A stretch of DNA of 58,125 nt from Oceanobacillus luteolus (GTDB lineage Bacteria; Bacillota; Bacilli; Bacillales; Amphibacillaceae). Shown piece by piece: positions 17,439 through 29,938 of this stretch. Location: positions 1-58,125 of the forward strand of contig NZ_JAMBON010000020.1 of NCBI RefSeq assembly GCF_023715655.1, read 5' to 3'. Position 1 is the stretch's first letter; the number at the start of each line of letters is the position of its first letter. The notes under the pieces were generated by a model. The model saw only the letters and a list, made by a program, of their open reading frames with translations, did no database searches and was not told the origin of the DNA. A program made the translations under genes and the position numbers.

Positions 17439-17975
17439 TTACTTAGCAGTTTTACCTTCTTTACGGCGTACATGTTCGCCAACATAACGAATACCTTTAC
17501 CTTTGTAAGGTTCTGGTGGACGAATTGCACGGATGTTAGCAGCAACTGCGCCAACAAGCTCTTTATCGATACCTTTAACGGTTAATTCTGTGTTCTTAGG
17601 AACTTCGATTTCAATTCCTTCGATTGGATCGATTTCTACAGGGTGGGAATAACCAGCATTCACTACTAGTTTCTTACCTTGCATTTGTGCACGGTAACCT
17701 ACCCCTTGGATTTCAAGTGATTTTTGGAATCCGTTAGTTACACCTTCGATCATGTTTGCGATCATAGTACGGCTTGTTCCGTGTAACGCACGGTGTTCTT
17801 TATGATCACTTGGACGTTCTATTGTGATTACATTATCTTCAACGTTAATTTTCATATCCTCATGGATTTGTTTAGAAAGTTCACCTTTAGGTCCTTTAAC
17901 AGTAACGTGGTTACCATCAAACTTCACTTCTACACCTTGAGGAATTTCAATCGGTTTTAATCCTATACGAGACAT
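17439..17975 (-). CDS. rplF: Ribosomal protein L6 (uL6)
   Basis: 178 residues from ATG at 17975 ([17 protein letters not shown]); the frame could extend three codons to a GTG inside the AGGAGGTG ribosome binding site, which is rejected. Two repeated alpha/beta domains are visible, and the C-terminal signature [15 protein letters not shown] sits near the sarcin-ricin loop where elongation factors dock. Confidence 0.97.
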   Translation of the reverse strand: MSRIGLKPIEIPQGVEVKFDGNHVTVKGPKGELSKQIHEDMKINVEDNVITIERPSDHKEHRALHGTSRTMIANMIEGVTNGFQKSLEIQGVGYRAQMQGKKLVVNAGYSHPVEIDPIEGIEIEVPKNTELTVKGIDKELVGAVAANIRAIRPPEPYKGKGIRYVGEHVRRKEGKTAK

Positions 17976-18003
17976 TTTCTGCACCTCCTTGGGTTAAAGA
18001 ATA

Positions 18004-18402
18004 TTACCAAACATATGCAAGTACTTCGCCACCAACTTGTTGGCTGCGAGCTTCTTTATCAGACAGTACACCTTTTGAAGTAGACACGATAGCAATTCCT
18101 AATCCGTTCAATACACGTGGTACTTCATCGGCTTTTGCATATACACGTAAACCAGGTTTACTGATACGTTTGATTCCAGTGATTACTTTTTCTTCGTTTT
18201 TACCGTATTTCAAGAAAATACGCAGTACACCTTGTTTGTTATCTTCAATATACTCATAATCCTTAACGAATCCTTCACGTTTTAGGATATCAGCAATTTC
18301 TCTTTTCATTTTTGAAGCAGGAAGCTCCAACTTTTCATGTTTTACAGTATTCGCATTACGTATACGAGTAAGCATATCTGCGATTGGATCTGTCATAACC
18401 AT
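18004..18402 (-). CDS. rpsH: Ribosomal protein S8 (uS8)
   Basis: 132 residues with [14 protein letters not shown] at the start and the C-terminal [20 protein letters not shown] motif. A primary 16S binder; in Escherichia coli it also represses the spc operon. The start ATG at 18402 gives the MVMTDP form also used by B. subtilis; the second ATG six bases later is possible. Confidence 0.97.
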   Translation of the reverse strand: MVMTDPIADMLTRIRNANTVKHEKLELPASKMKREIADILKREGFVKDYEYIEDNKQGVLRIFLKYGKNEEKVITGIKRISKPGLRVYAKADEVPRVLNGLGIAIVSTSKGVLSDKEARSQQVGGEVLAYVW

Positions 18403-18431
18403 TCATCATTACCTCCTTCCCAGATTGGGGT

Positions 18432-18629
<198 letters not shown>

Positions 18630-18642
18630 TTAATGCTAGAGC

Positions 18643-19182
18643 TTATTTTTGGAAAGGCATGCCTAACTCTGATAAAAGCTCACGCGCTTCTTCGTCTGTG
18701 TTAGCAGTTGTAACAATAACGATATCCAGTCCGCGTACTTTGTTTACTTTATCGTAGTTAATCTCCGGGAAAATTAGTTGTTCTTTTACACCTAATGTGT
18801 AGTTTCCACGACCGTCAAAAGCGTTTTTTGAGATTCCACGGAAGTCACGTACACGTGGAAGAGAAACAGCAATCAACTTTTGAAGGAACTCATACATACG
18901 TTCACCGCGAAGTGTAACCTTTGCGCCGATCGGCATTCCTTCACGTAAACGGAAACCAGCGATTGATTTCTTAGCACGAGTGATCAATGGTTTTTGACCA
19001 GAGATTAGGGATAATTCTTCAACAGCACTATCTAATGCTTTAGAGTTTTGTACTGCGTCACCAACACCCATATTGATTACGATCTTTTCAACTTTTGGTA
19101 CTTGCATGACAGATTTATAGTCAAATTTATTCATTAAAGATGGAGTAACTTCATCTTGAAATTTTTGTTTTAATTGGTTCAT
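18643..19182 (-). CDS. rplE: Ribosomal protein L5 (uL5)
   Basis: 179 residues. [19 protein letters not shown], the [20 protein letters not shown] loop and the [20 protein letters not shown] segment mark the family. Binds 5S rRNA and contacts P-site tRNA. Starts 25 bases after the rplX stop with a good ribosome binding site. Confidence 0.97.
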   Translation of the reverse strand: MNQLKQKFQDEVTPSLMNKFDYKSVMQVPKVEKIVINMGVGDAVQNSKALDSAVEELSLISGQKPLITRAKKSIAGFRLREGMPIGAKVTLRGERMYEFLQKLIAVSLPRVRDFRGISKNAFDGRGNYTLGVKEQLIFPEINYDKVNKVRGLDIVIVTTANTDEEARELLSELGMPFQK

Positions 19183-19209
19183 TATGGCGCCCTCCTTTCA
19201 ACTTCAAAC

Positions 19210-19521
19210 TTATTTATCTAAGGCTTCTCCGGACTTTTTAGCAATACGCACTTTCTTACCGTCGCGTACTTCATAGCCAACTCGTGTTGGTTCACCTGTT
19301 TTAGGGTCGATTGGTAATACGTTAGACACGTGAATTGCAGCTTCTTGGTTTAAGATTCCACCTTGTGGGTTTTCTTGAGAAGGTTTTGCGTGTTTTTGTA
19401 CCATATTGACTCCTTCAACAAGTACACGGTCTTTCTTCGGGTATAATTCAAGGATTGTACCTGTTTTACCACGGTCTTTTCCGGATAGAACTTTTACTTT
19501 ATCACCTTTTTTTACATGCAT
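19210..19521 (-). CDS. rplX: Ribosomal protein L24 (uL24)
   Basis: 103 residues with a KOW motif at the N-terminus ([20 protein letters not shown]) and the [20 protein letters not shown] segment. An assembly initiator that binds the 5' end of 23S rRNA beside the exit tunnel. Confidence 0.97.
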   Translation of the reverse strand: MHVKKGDKVKVLSGKDRGKTGTILELYPKKDRVLVEGVNMVQKHAKPSQENPQGGILNQEAAIHVSNVLPIDPKTGEPTRVGYEVRDGKKVRIAKKSGEALDK

Positions 19522-19553
19522 GCTTTACGCACCTCCTTAAGGATAAGATTCAC

Positions 19554-19922
19554 TTATAATACTTCTGGAGCTAGAGATACGATTTTCATGAATTTAGCAT
19601 CACGTAATTCACGTGCGACAGGTCCAAAGATACGAGTACCTCTTGGGCTCTGATCATCACGGATAATTACAGCAGCATTTTCATCAAAACGAATGTATGA
19701 ACCATCTTTACGACGTGCACCAGATTTAGAACGAACGATTACCGCTTTAACGACGTCACCTTTTTTGACAACGCCTCCTGGTGTTGCTTTTTTCACCGAG
19801 CAAACAATTACATCACCGATATTGGCAGTCTTACGGCCTGATCCACCTAAAACTTTGATTGTTTGCACTTCACGAGCACCAGAGTTATCAGCAACTTTTA
19901 GACGACTTTCTTGTTGAATCAT
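19554..19922 (-). CDS. rplN: Ribosomal protein L14 (uL14)
   Basis: 122 residues, highly conserved: [20 protein letters not shown], then [18 protein letters not shown] and the terminal [11 protein letters not shown]. It forms bridge B8 with 16S rRNA and is the docking site of the silencing factor RsfS. Confidence 0.98.
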   Translation of the reverse strand: MIQQESRLKVADNSGAREVQTIKVLGGSGRKTANIGDVIVCSVKKATPGGVVKKGDVVKAVIVRSKSGARRKDGSYIRFDENAAVIIRDDQSPRGTRIFGPVARELRDAKFMKIVSLAPEVL

Positions 19923-19965
19923 AACACTGTGACCTCCCTTCGGATTTGTTCCGAATCAACTTTGA

Positions 19966-20232
<267 letters not shown>

Positions 20233-20254
20233 TTAAGTACCTCCTCTCTCGAGA

Positions 20255-20455
20255 TCAGTTATTTGCAGTTAATTCACGTTGACGAGCAACTGTTTTTAAA
20301 CGAGCGATCGATTTACGTACTTCACGGATACGTGCAGTGTTTTCCAACTGACCTGTAGCAAGCTGGAAGCGTAAATTAAACAATTCTTCTTTTAGTGATT
20401 TCACTTTATCTTCAATTTCGGCAGTGGTTAATTCTCTTATTTCTTTAGCCTTCAT
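20255..20455 (-). CDS. rpmC: Ribosomal protein L29 (uL29)
   Basis: 66 residues from ATG at 20455 ([20 protein letters not shown]). Two long helices; the conserved [20 protein letters not shown] centre is present. It lies at the tunnel exit next to L23, part of the platform for trigger factor and SRP. The start overlaps the end of rplP by 11 bases, so translation is coupled. Confidence 0.97.
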   Translation of the reverse strand: MKAKEIRELTTAEIEDKVKSLKEELFNLRFQLATGQLENTARIREVRKSIARLKTVARQRELTANN

Positions 20456-20879
20456 TGCTTTCACCACCAATTTCTTCGCGTTTTACAAACTTAGTTTTAA
20501 TAGGCAATTTATGAGCAGCTAGACGTAACGCTTCACGAGCTACAGCTTCGTCCACTCCTGCGATTTCAAACATAATTTTTCCTGGTTTTACTACTGCTAC
20601 CCAGCCTTCTGGAGCACCTTTACCAGAACCCATACGTACCTCTAAAGGCTTAGCTGTATATGGTTTGTCTGGGAAGATTTTAATCCAAACTTTACCGCCA
20701 CGTTTCATGTAACGTGTCATTGCAATACGGGCAGCTTCAATTTGACGACTTGTAATCCAAGAAGCTTCTGTAGCTTGTAGGCCGTATTCACCGAAAGAAA
20801 CAGTTGTACCGCCTTTCGCTTGACCTCTCATTTTACCACGGTGTTGTCTACGATATTTTACACGTTTAGGCATTAACAT
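20445..20879 (-). CDS. rplP: Ribosomal protein L16 (uL16)
   Basis: 144 residues starting [20 protein letters not shown]. The family signature [20 protein letters not shown] and [20 protein letters not shown] are intact. It shapes the A-site tRNA elbow contact and is one of the last proteins to join the 50S subunit. Confidence 0.97.
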   Translation of the reverse strand: MLMPKRVKYRRQHRGKMRGQAKGGTTVSFGEYGLQATEASWITSRQIEAARIAMTRYMKRGGKVWIKIFPDKPYTAKPLEVRMGSGKGAPEGWVAVVKPGKIMFEIAGVDEAVAREALRLAAHKLPIKTKFVKREEIGGESNEG

Positions 20880-20896
20880 ATAAAGTGCCCCCTTCC

Positions 20897-21538
20897 TTAT
20901 TTTTCTTTTTTAGTTGGAAGGACTTCACCACGATAGATCCACACTTTTACGCCAAGTTTACCGTAAGTAGTATCAGCTTCTGCTGTACCATAGTCGATGT
21001 CGGCACGTAATGTGTGTAGTGGTACTGTTCCTTCACTGTAGTGTTCTGCACGCGCGATGTCCGCTCCACCTAGACGTCCAGATACTTGAGTTTTGATTCC
21101 TTTAGCTCCTGTACGCATTGTTCTTTGGATTGCTTGCTTTTGAGCACGACGGAATGAAATACGGTTTTCTAACTGACGTGCAATGCTGTCAGCAACCAAT
21201 TTTGCGTCCAAGTCCACCTTTTTGATTTCAACGATATTGATATGAACTCTTTTACCAGTTAATTTGTTCAATGCTTTTCTTAGAGCTTCAACTTCAGATC
21301 CGCCTTTTCCGATAACCATACCTGGTTTACCTGTATGAATCGTAATGTTCACACGGTTAGCTGCACGCTCGATTTCGATAGAAGAAACAGCGGCTGTCTT
21401 TAAGCGGTTCTCAAGATATTCTCTGATCTTAATATCCTCATGTAGTAAGTCTGCATAGTCTTTACCAGCGTACCATCTTGACTCCCAGTCTTTAATGATT
21501 CCTACGCGAAGACCCGTTGGATGTACTTTTTGACCCAC
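20897..21538 (-). CDS. rpsC: Ribosomal protein S3 (uS3)
   Basis: 213 residues. [20 protein letters not shown] at the start, the KH-type segment [18 protein letters not shown] (GKGG loop) near residue 75, and [20 protein letters not shown] in the C-terminal domain. It lines the mRNA entry tunnel together with S4 and S5. Three bases separate it from rplV. Confidence 0.97.
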   Translation of the reverse strand: MGQKVHPTGLRVGIIKDWESRWYAGKDYADLLHEDIKIREYLENRLKTAAVSSIEIERAANRVNITIHTGKPGMVIGKGGSEVEALRKALNKLTGKRVHINIVEIKKVDLDAKLVADSIARQLENRISFRRAQKQAIQRTMRTGAKGIKTQVSGRLGGADIARAEHYSEGTVPLHTLRADIDYGTAEADTTYGKLGVKVWIYRGEVLPTKKEK

Positions 21539-21541
21539 TAA

Positions 21542-21883
21542 CTACCCCTCCTTCTTTTCAGTTACCACAACTGTAATGTGGCTTGTGCGTTTGTTAATTT
21601 GACTTGCGCGTCCTTGTGCACGTGGACGGAAACGTTTCAACGTTACACCTTCGTTTACATATGCTTCAGAAACAACCAAGTTGTCTGTATCCATTTCGTA
21701 GTTGTGTTCTGCGTTTGCGATAGCAGATTTCAATACTTTTTCTACGACTGGAGAAGCACCACGTTGTGTATGTTTCAAAATTGCAATTGCTTCACCAACA
21801 TTTTTTCCTCGAATCAGATCAACGACTAAACGTACCTTACGAGGAGCGATACGAACCGATTTTGCAATGGCTTTAGCTTGCAT
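21542..21883 (-). CDS. rplV: Ribosomal protein L22 (uL22)
   Basis: 113 residues. The core [20 protein letters not shown] and the beta-hairpin segment [20 protein letters not shown] that reaches into the exit tunnel at the constriction are intact. Macrolide-resistance changes in other bacteria map to that hairpin; no insertion or deletion is seen here. Confidence 0.97.
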   Translation of the reverse strand: MQAKAIAKSVRIAPRKVRLVVDLIRGKNVGEAIAILKHTQRGASPVVEKVLKSAIANAEHNYEMDTDNLVVSEAYVNEGVTLKRFRPRAQGRASQINKRTSHITVVVTEKKEG

Positions 21884-21903
21884 GCGAGTAGCCTCCTCTC
21901 ATT

Positions 21904-22182
21904 TTAGCGTTTTGTTTTCTTGTCGTCGCCAGCGTGTCCTCTATACGTACGAGTTGGCGCGAATTCACCTAATTTATGTCCAACCATATCTTCTGTGATA
22001 TAAACCGGAACGTGTTTACGTCCATCATATACTGCGATTGTGAGACCAACGAAAGATGGGAAGATTGTAGAACGACGAGACCAAGTTTTGATAACTTGTT
22101 TCTTTTCACTTTCGTTCATTGCATCAACCTTTTTCAATAGATGGTCATCAGCGAAAGGTCCTTTTTTCAAACTACGACCCAT
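21904..22182 (-). CDS. rpsS: Ribosomal protein S19 (uS19)
   Basis: 92 residues: [20 protein letters not shown], the [20 protein letters not shown] centre and [17 protein letters not shown]. It sits in the 30S head with S13 and makes intersubunit contacts. The 57-base gap to rplB contains AAACTCTG/GACGGG-type pairing but no clear terminator. Confidence 0.97.
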   Translation of the reverse strand: MGRSLKKGPFADDHLLKKVDAMNESEKKQVIKTWSRRSTIFPSFVGLTIAVYDGRKHVPVYITEDMVGHKLGEFAPTRTYRGHAGDDKKTKR

Positions 22183-22239
22183 GGATAAACCTCCTTCCAG
22201 AGTTTAGAGACGGGCCTAACTGTTTCCCGTCTTATTTTG

Positions 22240-23070
22240 TTATTTTTTACGTTTACGAACAATGTACTTGTCAGACGGCTTGTTGCGTGTACGAGTCTTG
22301 TAACCAAGAGTCGGTTTACCCCATGGTGACATTGGTGATTTACGTCCGATTGGCGCGCGTCCTTCACCACCACCGTGTGGGTGATCATTCGGGTTCATAA
22401 CTGATCCACGTACAGTTGGGCGCTTGCCTAACCAGCGTGAACGACCAGCTTTACCGACACGGATTAGTTCATGTTCGATGTTTCCAACTTGACCGATTGT
22501 TGCACGGCATGAGCTCAAGATTAGGCGAACTTCACCAGATGCTAAGCGGACAAGTGTGTATTTACCTTCACGTCCAAGGATTTGTGCTTCTGAACCAGCT
22601 GAACGAGCGAGTTGTCCTCCACGTCCTGGTTTTAATTCAACGTTATGAATAACTGTACCTACTGGGATGTTTGCAAGTGGTAAAGCATTACCTGTTTTGA
22701 TATCCGCTTCAGTACCTGATTCGATTTCTTGCCCTACTTGTAAACCTTTAGGAGCTAGAATATAACGTTTTTCTCCATCTGCATAATTAATTAATGCAAT
22801 GTTTGCTGTACGGTTCGGATCGTATTCGATTGTAGCAACGCGTCCTGGTATTCCGTCTTTGTCACGTTTAAAATCGATGATACGATATTGACGCTTGTGA
22901 CCGCCACCGTGATGACGAGTAGTGATTTTACCTTGGTTATTACGTCCAGCTTGTTTGCTAAGCGGAGCGAGCAAGGATTTTTCTGGGGTATCCGTAGTAA
23001 TCTCTGAAAATGTTGAAACAGACATATTACGTCTACCGTTTGAAGTTGGTTTGAACTTCTTGATCGCCAT
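22240..23070 (-). CDS. rplB: Ribosomal protein L2 (uL2)
   Basis: 276 residues. [20 protein letters not shown] opens the N-terminal extension; the C-terminal [20 protein letters not shown] holds the histidine region close to the peptidyl transferase centre. One of the most conserved 50S proteins and required for subunit joining. It follows rplW by 28 bases. Confidence 0.98.
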   Translation of the reverse strand: MAIKKFKPTSNGRRNMSVSTFSEITTDTPEKSLLAPLSKQAGRNNQGKITTRHHGGGHKRQYRIIDFKRDKDGIPGRVATIEYDPNRTANIALINYADGEKRYILAPKGLQVGQEIESGTEADIKTGNALPLANIPVGTVIHNVELKPGRGGQLARSAGSEAQILGREGKYTLVRLASGEVRLILSSCRATIGQVGNIEHELIRVGKAGRSRWLGKRPTVRGSVMNPNDHPHGGGEGRAPIGRKSPMSPWGKPTLGYKTRTRNKPSDKYIVRKRKK

Positions 23071-23098
23071 CTTTTTCCCTCCTTCTCAATAATTGATT

Positions 23099-23386
23099 TT
23101 AGCCTTCAAAGAAATCTAGATCTTTACTGTCTTCTGAAAGCTGAACGATAGCTTTTTTACGATTTGGGCGGAATCCTCCGTATTGTCCCATTCTCTTGAA
23201 TTTACCTTTTAGGTTCATTGTGTTAACTTTTTCTACTTCTACACCGAAGATTACTTCAACAGCGTTTTTGATTTCAGTTCTGTTTGCTTTAGGGTCGACT
23301 TCGAAAGTATATTTCTTGTCTGCCATTAAATCAGCACTGTGCTCAGTAATGATAGGGCGCTTAATAATATCACGTGGATCTTTCAT
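23099..23386 (-). CDS. rplW: Ribosomal protein L23 (uL23)
   Basis: 95 residues, [20 protein letters not shown] at the start and [20 protein letters not shown] in the loop. Docking point of trigger factor and SRP at the tunnel exit. The start overlaps the rplD stop by one base. Confidence 0.97.
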   Translation of the reverse strand: MKDPRDIIKRPIITEHSADLMADKKYTFEVDPKANRTEIKNAVEVIFGVEVEKVNTMNLKGKFKRMGQYGGFRPNRKKAIVQLSEDSKDLDFFEG

Positions 23387-24009
23387 TATGCAAGCACCTC
23401 CCCTGCTTTTTCGACCGCATCTTTCGTAATAACTAACTTGTCATACGTTAAGATATCTAATACGTTCAACTCCTCTACAGTCAATACTTTAACTGTTTGA
23501 AGGTTGTTTGCTGAACGAGCAATTGTTTCATTAGTATCAGCAGTCACAATTAATGCTTTCTCATCTACTTTTAATGCATCTAGTAAATTGATGATTTCTT
23601 TTGTTTTTGGAGCATCCAATGCAAGTTGCTCTAAAACAAAGATGTTTTCTTCTTTCACTTTAGAAGATAAAGCAGATCTAAGCGCTAAACGACGCACCTT
23701 TTTAGGTAGCTTGTAGCTGTAGCTGCGTGGTGTAGGACCAAATACTACTCCACCGCCAACCCATTGTGGTGACCGGATAGAACCTTGACGTGCACGTCCT
23801 GTTCCTTTTTGACGCCATGGTTTACGACCACCGCCACGAACTGCAGAACGGTTTTTGACTGCATGTGTACCTTGGCGTAATGATGCACGTTGCATTACTA
23901 CTGCTTCGTGTAATACATGAGTGTTTGGCTCGATACCGAATACCGCTTCGTTTAATTCAACTTCTCCTGCGTTACTTCCATCTTGCTTAAACAATGTTAC
24001 TTTTGGCAT
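23386..24009 (-). CDS. rplD: Ribosomal protein L4 (uL4)
   Basis: 207 residues. The long tunnel-reaching loop (about residues 45-100) contains [20 protein letters not shown], then [19 protein letters not shown]. In Escherichia coli L4 represses the S10 operon through its leader; whether it does so in Bacillales is not established. Intact and ordinary. Confidence 0.97.
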   Translation of the reverse strand: MPKVTLFKQDGSNAGEVELNEAVFGIEPNTHVLHEAVVMQRASLRQGTHAVKNRSAVRGGGRKPWRQKGTGRARQGSIRSPQWVGGGVVFGPTPRSYSYKLPKKVRRLALRSALSSKVKEENIFVLEQLALDAPKTKEIINLLDALKVDEKALIVTADTNETIARSANNLQTVKVLTVEELNVLDILTYDKLVITKDAVEKAGEVLA

Positions 24010-24034
24010 GACAAATCCTCCCTTCTTTTAGTGA

Positions 24035-24667
24035 TTAATTTCCTTTTAATGCGCTAGTAATTTTAACATAGGATTTTTTCGCGCCTGGAACATTGCCTTT
24101 AACTAGTAGTAGATTCTTTTCTGCATCTACACTTACTACTTCAAGGTTTTGAATTGTAATTTGTTCATTACCCATTTGTCCTGGTAATTTTTTACCTTTA
24201 AATACACGTGCTGGAGTAGCTGCCATAGCCATTGCCCCAGAGCTTCTATGAAAATGAGAACCGTGACTCATTGGTCCACGAGCTTGGCCGTGACGTTTAA
24301 TAGAGCCTTGGAATCCTTTACCTTTAGAAGTTCCTGTTACATCAATTTTCTCTCCAGCTGTGAAAATATCAACACTGATTTCTTGACCTACTTCATACTC
24401 GTCGATATTTTCGGTGCGGATTTCACGAACGTAGCGCTTAGGGCTAGTGCTCGCTTTTTCAGCATGTCCTTTTTCCGCTTTGTTTGCACGATGTTCTTTC
24501 TTATCCGCAAACCCTAATTGAATTGCTGTATATCCATCATTTTCGTTTGTTCTTTTTTGCAATACGACGTTCGGCTCAGCTTGAATCACTGTCACTGGGA
24601 TCAACTCACCAGTCTCAGAGAATAACTGAGTCATGCCGATTTTGCGACCTAAGATTCCTTTCGTCAT
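24035..24667 (-). CDS. rplC: Ribosomal protein L3 (uL3)
   Basis: 210 residues starting [20 protein letters not shown]. The extended loop with [20 protein letters not shown] approaches the peptidyl transferase centre; the residues linked to linezolid and tiamulin resistance elsewhere show nothing odd here. It lies 28 bases after rpsJ. Confidence 0.97.
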   Translation of the reverse strand: MTKGILGRKIGMTQLFSETGELIPVTVIQAEPNVVLQKRTNENDGYTAIQLGFADKKEHRANKAEKGHAEKASTSPKRYVREIRTENIDEYEVGQEISVDIFTAGEKIDVTGTSKGKGFQGSIKRHGQARGPMSHGSHFHRSSGAMAMAATPARVFKGKKLPGQMGNEQITIQNLEVVSVDAEKNLLLVKGNVPGAKKSYVKITSALKGN

Positions 24668-24695
24668 CCGTTACACCTCCTATATTTCGTTTATA

Positions 24696-25128
<433 letters not shown>

Positions 25129-25133
25129 TTAAT

Positions 25134-25162
25134 ATTATATAAGAATTTGTTGGCCATTGCAA
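25134..25162 (-). promoter_or_regulatory. Sigma-A promoter of the S10 operon
   Basis: Minus strand TTGCAA (25162-25157), 17-bp spacer, TATAAT (25139-25134). Predicted start near 25127. Confidence 0.8.
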
Positions 25163-25404
25163 CCTTTTTCTTAGATAAGAATCAATTGCACATCTACATA
25201 TTATACGCATGTTTTCTATGGATTGCAAGGTTTTCTCGGGATTTTTTACTCTTTTTCAAGGTGAGTTTGCATATTTTAGAGGGAAATTGCATATAGGCGA
25301 TTTAACAGCACTAAATTCAAAGACTTCTAGGGTAGAATCTAAGTTTATAGACTTATTAGCAGGACACCGAAAACTATATCTTGAAGGAATAGCAAATTAA
25401 AATA
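25163..25404. other. Gene-free interval between the S10 promoter and the tuf terminator
   Basis: AT-rich, about 240 bases. Bacillus subtilis has ybaC here; no remnant is recognisable. The plus-strand frame at 25209-25400 lacks a ribosome binding site and homology that I can recall. Confidence 0.6.
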
Positions 25405-25430
25405 GGCAGCTAGAATTAGCTGCCCATTTT
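25405..25430 (-). terminator. Terminator after tuf
   Basis: GGCAGCTA (25405-25412) and TAGCTGCC (25417-25424) form a perfect 8-bp stem with a 4-base loop. T-rich tracts flank both sides, the better one on the plus strand; by position it ends the str transcript. Confidence 0.7.
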
Positions 25431-25446
25431 TATAAAGATGTATAAC

Positions 25447-26637
25447 TTATTTAGTGATTGATGTTACAACACCAGATCCTACAGTACGTCCACCTTCACG
25501 GATTGAAAAACGAGTTCCTTCTTCAATAGCGATTGGTGAGATTAATTCTACAACCATTTCTACGTTGTCCCCAGGCATAACCATTTCTACGCCTTCAGGA
25601 AGTTGAACTACGCCAGTTACATCCGTAGTACGGAAGTAGAACTGTGGGCGGTAGTTAGAGAAGAATGGAGTATGACGTCCACCTTCTTCTTTTGATAATA
25701 CGTAAACTTCAGCTTTGAAGTTTGTGTGTGGAGTGATAGTTCCTGGTTTTGCAAGAACTTGACCACGGCTGATATCTTCACGAGCTACCCCACGAAGTAA
25801 CGCACCGATGTTGTCTCCAGCTTCTGCATAGTCAAGAAGTTTACGGAACATCTCGACACCTGTAACAGTTGTTTTACCAGGAGCTTCATTAAGACCAATG
25901 ATCTCAACTTCTTCTCCAACTTTGATTTGTCCACGCTCAACACGTCCAGTTGCAACTGTACCACGACCTGTAATAGAGAATACATCCTCAACAGGCATCA
26001 TGAATGGTTTGTCAGTTTGACGTTCTGGAGTTGGAACGTATTCGTCAACAGCTTTCATAAGCTCAACGATTTTTTCCTCGTATTCTGCAACACCTTCAAG
26101 TGCTTTAAGAGCAGAACCTGCTACTACTGGTACGTCATCACCAGGGAAGTCGTATTCAGTTAATAGGTCACGAACTTCCATTTCTACTAATTCTAGTAAC
26201 TCTTCATCGTCAACCATGTCAACTTTGTTTAGGAATACTACGAAAGCAGGTACTCCAACGTTACGAGAAAGTAGGATATGCTCACGAGTTTGTGGCATTG
26301 GGCCATCAGCAGCAGATACTACTAGAATAGCACCGTCCATTTGTGCAGCACCAGTGATCATGTTTTTAACATAGTCCGCGTGACCTGGGCAGTCAACGTG
26401 TGCATAGTGACGGTTTTCAGTTTCGTACTCAACGTGAGAAGTAGCGATTGTGATTCCACGTTCTCTTTCTTCTGGTGCGTTATCAATTTGGTCATAACCT
26501 CTTGCGTCTCCACCACCGTATACTTTGTTCATTACAGTAGTAATAGCAGCAGTTAACGTAGTTTTACCATGGTCAACGTGTCCTAAAGTTCCAACGTTAA
26601 CGTGCTGTTTGGAGCGGTCGAATTTTTCTTTAGCCAT
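25447..26637 (-). CDS. tuf: Elongation factor Tu
   Basis: 396 residues. GTPase motifs GHVDHGKT (P loop), the [13 protein letters not shown] switch I region, [24 protein letters not shown] and SALKALEG, followed by two beta-barrel domains. It delivers aminoacyl-tRNA to the A site. Residues around the kirromycin and GE2270A sites look standard. Last gene of the str group. Confidence 0.98.
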   Translation of the reverse strand: MAKEKFDRSKQHVNVGTLGHVDHGKTTLTAAITTVMNKVYGGGDARGYDQIDNAPEERERGITIATSHVEYETENRHYAHVDCPGHADYVKNMITGAAQMDGAILVVSAADGPMPQTREHILLSRNVGVPAFVVFLNKVDMVDDEELLELVEMEVRDLLTEYDFPGDDVPVVAGSALKALEGVAEYEEKIVELMKAVDEYVPTPERQTDKPFMMPVEDVFSITGRGTVATGRVERGQIKVGEEVEIIGLNEAPGKTTVTGVEMFRKLLDYAEAGDNIGALLRGVAREDISRGQVLAKPGTITPHTNFKAEVYVLSKEEGGRHTPFFSNYRPQFYFRTTDVTGVVQLPEGVEMVMPGDNVEMVVELISPIAIEEGTRFSIREGGRTVGSGVVTSITK

Positions 26638-26727
26638 TTATAGTTCCTCCTTTAAATAAATAACTGTTATTATAATTTATTTTAACTAAGGAATAATAAG
26701 TTGATTATTCTCTAGTCCTCACTAAAT

Positions 26728-26756
26728 GTTATACGTTAAATCATTCAAAAAATCAA
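26728..26756 (-). promoter_or_regulatory. Candidate promoter for tuf
   Basis: Minus strand TTGATT (26756-26751), 17-bp spacer, TATAAC (26733-26728), directly after the fusA stop. This would allow extra tuf expression beyond read-through from fusA. Confidence 0.55.
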
Positions 26757-28838
26757 TTATTGTCCAGCGTTTTTCTCAATAATTTCTTCTGAGATTGATT
26801 TAGGTACTTCTGCGTAGTGATCGAATACCATTGTATATGTTCCACGACCTTGAGTATTAGAACGTAAAGCTGTTGCGTAACCAAACATTTCAGAGAGTGG
26901 TACGAACGCTTTTACAAGCTGTGCATTTCCACGAGCTTCCATTCCTTCAATACGTCCACGGCGTGATGTAACGTCACCCATGATATCTCCCATGTATTCT
27001 TCAGGGATTACGATTTCTACACGCATCATTGGCTCAAGCAGTACTGGGTTACATTTGTTCTTAGCTGCTTTAAGTGCCATTGAAGCCGCAATCTTAAATG
27101 CCATCTCGTTAGAGTCGACATCGTGGTAGCTACCATCATATAGTGTTGCTTTGACATCGATTAATGGATATCCAGCTAGTACACCAGTTTCAAGTGCTTC
27201 TTCGATACCTTGCTCAACTGAAGGAATGTATTCACGAGGAACAACCCCTCCAACGATAGCGTTTGTGAACTCAAAGCCTGCGCCTTCCTCGTTAGGTTCA
27301 AACTTAATCCAAACGTGTCCATATTGTCCACGTCCACCGGATTGACGAATGAATTTACCTTCAACTTCAGCAGCCTGGCGGAACGTTTCACGGTAAGCAA
27401 CTTGTGGAGCACCTACGTTAGCTTCCACTTTAAATTCACGTTTCAGACGGTCAACGATAACATCAAGGTGAAGCTCACCCATACCAGAAATGATTGTCTG
27501 ACCAGTTTCTGTGTTCGTTTCTGTCTTGAACGTTGGATCTTCTTCAGCAAGTTTAGCCAAAGCAGTACCCATTTTATCTTGGTCGGCTTTTGTCTTCGGT
27601 TCGATCGCAACCGAGATAACCGGCTCTGGGAATTCCATTGATTCTAAGATTACCGGGTGTTTTTCATCACATAAAGTGTCACCGGTACTTGTATCTTTCA
27701 AACCAACCGCTGCAGCGATTTCACCAGCATAAGCTATAGAAATCTCTTCACGGGAGTTCGCATGCATTTGTAGGATACGACCAACACGTTCACGTTTGTC
27801 TTTCACACTGTTTTTCACGTATGAACCTGATTCTAGTGTACCAGAGTAAACACGGAAGAACGTTAGTTTACCAACGAACGGGTCTGTCATAACTTTAAAT
27901 GCCAATGCAGCAAATGGTGCATTGTCATCTGACTCACGAGTAACTTTTTCATCTTCTTTTCCAGGTACGATACCTTCAATCGCAGCAACATCTGTTGGAG
28001 CTGGAAGATAATCAAGTACACCGTCAAGAAGTAACTGAACACCTTTGTTCTTGAAAGCAGAACCACAGAACACTGGGTAGAAATCTACAGCAAGTGTTGC
28101 ATTACGAATTGCTTGTTTCAATTCGTCAACCGAGATTTCTTCACCTTCAAGATATTTCATCATTAGATCTTCATCAGTTTCAGCAACTGCTTCAATCAAT
28201 TCTGCACGAAGCTCTTCTGCTTGATCCTTCAATTCAGCAGGGATTTCAGCAGACTCATCAACTGTTCCTAAATCATCTTTATAGAAGTGAGCTTCCATAT
28301 TGATTAAGTCGATGATTCCTTCGAATTGATCCTCTGCGCCAATCGGCATTTGGACAGGGTGTGCATTTGCACCTAGACGGTCTCTTAATGTGTTTGTAGC
28401 ATATAAGAAGTCTGCACCCGTTTTATCCATTTTGTTAATGAATACAATTCTTGGTACACCATAAGTAGTAGCTTGGCGCCATACTGTTTCTGTTTGTGGT
28501 TCAACACCAGATTGTGCGTCAAGAACAGTCACCGCTCCATCAAGTACTCTGAGTGAACGTTCAACCTCTACTGTGAAGTCTACGTGTCCTGGAGTATCAA
28601 TGATGTTGATACGGTGGTTTTTCCACTGTGCTGTAGTAGCAGCAGATGTGATCGTGATTCCACGCTCCTGCTCCTGCTCCATCCAGTCCATCGTAGAAGC
28701 ACCTTCGTGAGTTTCACCAACTTTATGAATACGTCCTGTATAGAAAAGAATACGCTCAGTTGTAGTGGTTTTACCAGCATCAATATGTGCCATAATCCCA
28801 ATATTACGCGTCTTTTCCAAGGAGAACTCTCTTGCCAT
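26757..28838 (-). CDS. fusA: Elongation factor G
   Basis: 693 residues, five-domain EF-G. Domain I shows [47 protein letters not shown] and INKMDK. The domain IV loop inserts at the decoding site on translocation. The G domain lacks changes known to be common for fusidic acid resistance as far as I can judge. It sits 39 bases after rpsG. Confidence 0.98.
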   Translation of the reverse strand: MAREFSLEKTRNIGIMAHIDAGKTTTTERILFYTGRIHKVGETHEGASTMDWMEQEQERGITITSAATTAQWKNHRINIIDTPGHVDFTVEVERSLRVLDGAVTVLDAQSGVEPQTETVWRQATTYGVPRIVFINKMDKTGADFLYATNTLRDRLGANAHPVQMPIGAEDQFEGIIDLINMEAHFYKDDLGTVDESAEIPAELKDQAEELRAELIEAVAETDEDLMMKYLEGEEISVDELKQAIRNATLAVDFYPVFCGSAFKNKGVQLLLDGVLDYLPAPTDVAAIEGIVPGKEDEKVTRESDDNAPFAALAFKVMTDPFVGKLTFFRVYSGTLESGSYVKNSVKDKRERVGRILQMHANSREEISIAYAGEIAAAVGLKDTSTGDTLCDEKHPVILESMEFPEPVISVAIEPKTKADQDKMGTALAKLAEEDPTFKTETNTETGQTIISGMGELHLDVIVDRLKREFKVEANVGAPQVAYRETFRQAAEVEGKFIRQSGGRGQYGHVWIKFEPNEEGAGFEFTNAIVGGVVPREYIPSVEQGIEEALETGVLAGYPLIDVKATLYDGSYHDVDSNEMAFKIAASMALKAAKNKCNPVLLEPMMRVEIVIPEEYMGDIMGDVTSRRGRIEGMEARGNAQLVKAFVPLSEMFGYATALRSNTQGRGTYTMVFDHYAEVPKSISEEIIEKNAGQ

Positions 28839-28877
28839 GTATTCTTCTCCTTCCTATAGTGCTTTATTAGTTTTATC

Positions 28878-29348
28878 TTACCAACGGTAGTGAGCGAATG
28901 CTTTATTCGCTTCAGCCATTTTATGCATTTCTTCACGGCGCTTAACAGCTGCACCTGTGTTATTAGAAGCATCGATGATTTCGTTTGCTAGTCTATCTTC
29001 CATTGTTTTCTCTCCGCGTAGGCGTGAGTAGTTAACAAGGTAACGTAGACCCAAAGCTTGACGGCGTTCTGGTCGAACTTCAACCGGCACTTGGTAGTTT
29101 GAACCACCAACACGGCGTGCACGTACTTCAAGTACTGGCATTACATTCTTCATTGCTTGCTCAAAAACTTCCATTGGATCTTGTCCAGTGCGTTCTTGAA
29201 CTAGATTGAATGCGTTGTATAGAATCTTTTGTGCGATACCTCTTTTACCATCAACCATAATTTGATTGATAAGACGAGTCACTAATTTTGAATTGTAAAT
29301 CGGATCTGGTAAGACATCGCGCTTAGGTACTGGTCCTTTACGTGGCAT
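28878..29348 (-). CDS. rpsG: Ribosomal protein S7 (uS7)
   Basis: 156 residues with [20 protein letters not shown] at the start, the [20 protein letters not shown] segment and the terminal [11 protein letters not shown]. It nucleates assembly of the 16S 3' major domain and in Escherichia coli represses the str operon. Confidence 0.97.
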   Translation of the reverse strand: MPRKGPVPKRDVLPDPIYNSKLVTRLINQIMVDGKRGIAQKILYNAFNLVQERTGQDPMEVFEQAMKNVMPVLEVRARRVGGSNYQVPVEVRPERRQALGLRYLVNYSRLRGEKTMEDRLANEIIDASNNTGAAVKRREEMHKMAEANKAFAHYRW

Positions 29349-29389
29349 ATGTCTACCTCCTTTCCTGTTTGTCTATTTTCATGCTGAGA

Positions 29390-29809
29390 TTATTTGTTTT
29401 CTTTTGGCTTCTTCGCACCGTATTTTGAACGGCTTTGCATACGTCCTTCAACACCAGCAGTGTCAAGGGCACCACGAACGATGTGATAACGTACCCCAGG
29501 AAGGTCTTTTACACGTCCACCGCGTAGTAAAACTACACTGTGCTCTTGTAGGTTGTGACCAATACCAGGGATGTATGCAGTAACTTCCATGTTATTAGAT
29601 AAACGAACACGCGCATATTTACGTAATGCTGAGTTCGGTTTTTTAGGAGTTAATGTACCAACACGTGTACATACACCACGTTTTTGTGGAGAGTTATGGT
29701 TTGTAAGCTGCTTTTTGAAGCTGTTGTATCCTCTGTTAAGTGCAGGAGAGTCAGACTTTTTAGGCTTGCTTACACGTCCTTTACGGATTAATTGGTTAAT
29801 TGTAGGCAT
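29390..29809 (-). CDS. rpsL: Ribosomal protein S12 (uS12)
   Basis: 139 residues. [20 protein letters not shown], the [19 protein letters not shown] loop with the wild-type lysine (streptomycin-sensitive form) and [19 protein letters not shown] with the second conserved lysine. It monitors codon-anticodon geometry. Preceded by rplGB with about 130 bases containing a terminator-like hairpin, so some regulation between the two is likely. Confidence 0.98.
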   Translation of the reverse strand: MPTINQLIRKGRVSKPKKSDSPALNRGYNSFKKQLTNHNSPQKRGVCTRVGTLTPKKPNSALRKYARVRLSNNMEVTAYIPGIGHNLQEHSVVLLRGGRVKDLPGVRYHIVRGALDTAGVEGRMQSRSKYGAKKPKENK

Positions 29810-29909
29810 CTTGTTTTTCCTCCCTTCTTTCGAATTAAAATAAGCTGTAACTAGCTATATACAAGCTAGATGTAATACCACACACCCAGGTGGTTCATTT
29901 GAAGGTAAA

Positions 29910-29937
29910 AAAGAATCTTTGGTGCTCTTTACACCAA
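29910..29937 (-). terminator. Attenuator-like hairpin between rplGB and rpsL
   Basis: On the minus strand TTTGGTG pairs with CACCAAA across a 7-base loop directly after the rplGB stop, followed by GATTCTTTTTT. The T run is interrupted, so termination may be partial, which suits an operon that continues into rpsL. Confidence 0.55.
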
Positions 29938-29938
29938 A

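Noticed and set aside
25209..25400. 63-codon plus-strand frame between rpsJ and tuf
   Set aside because: Antisense to the surrounding transcription, no ribosome binding site and no recognisable motif.
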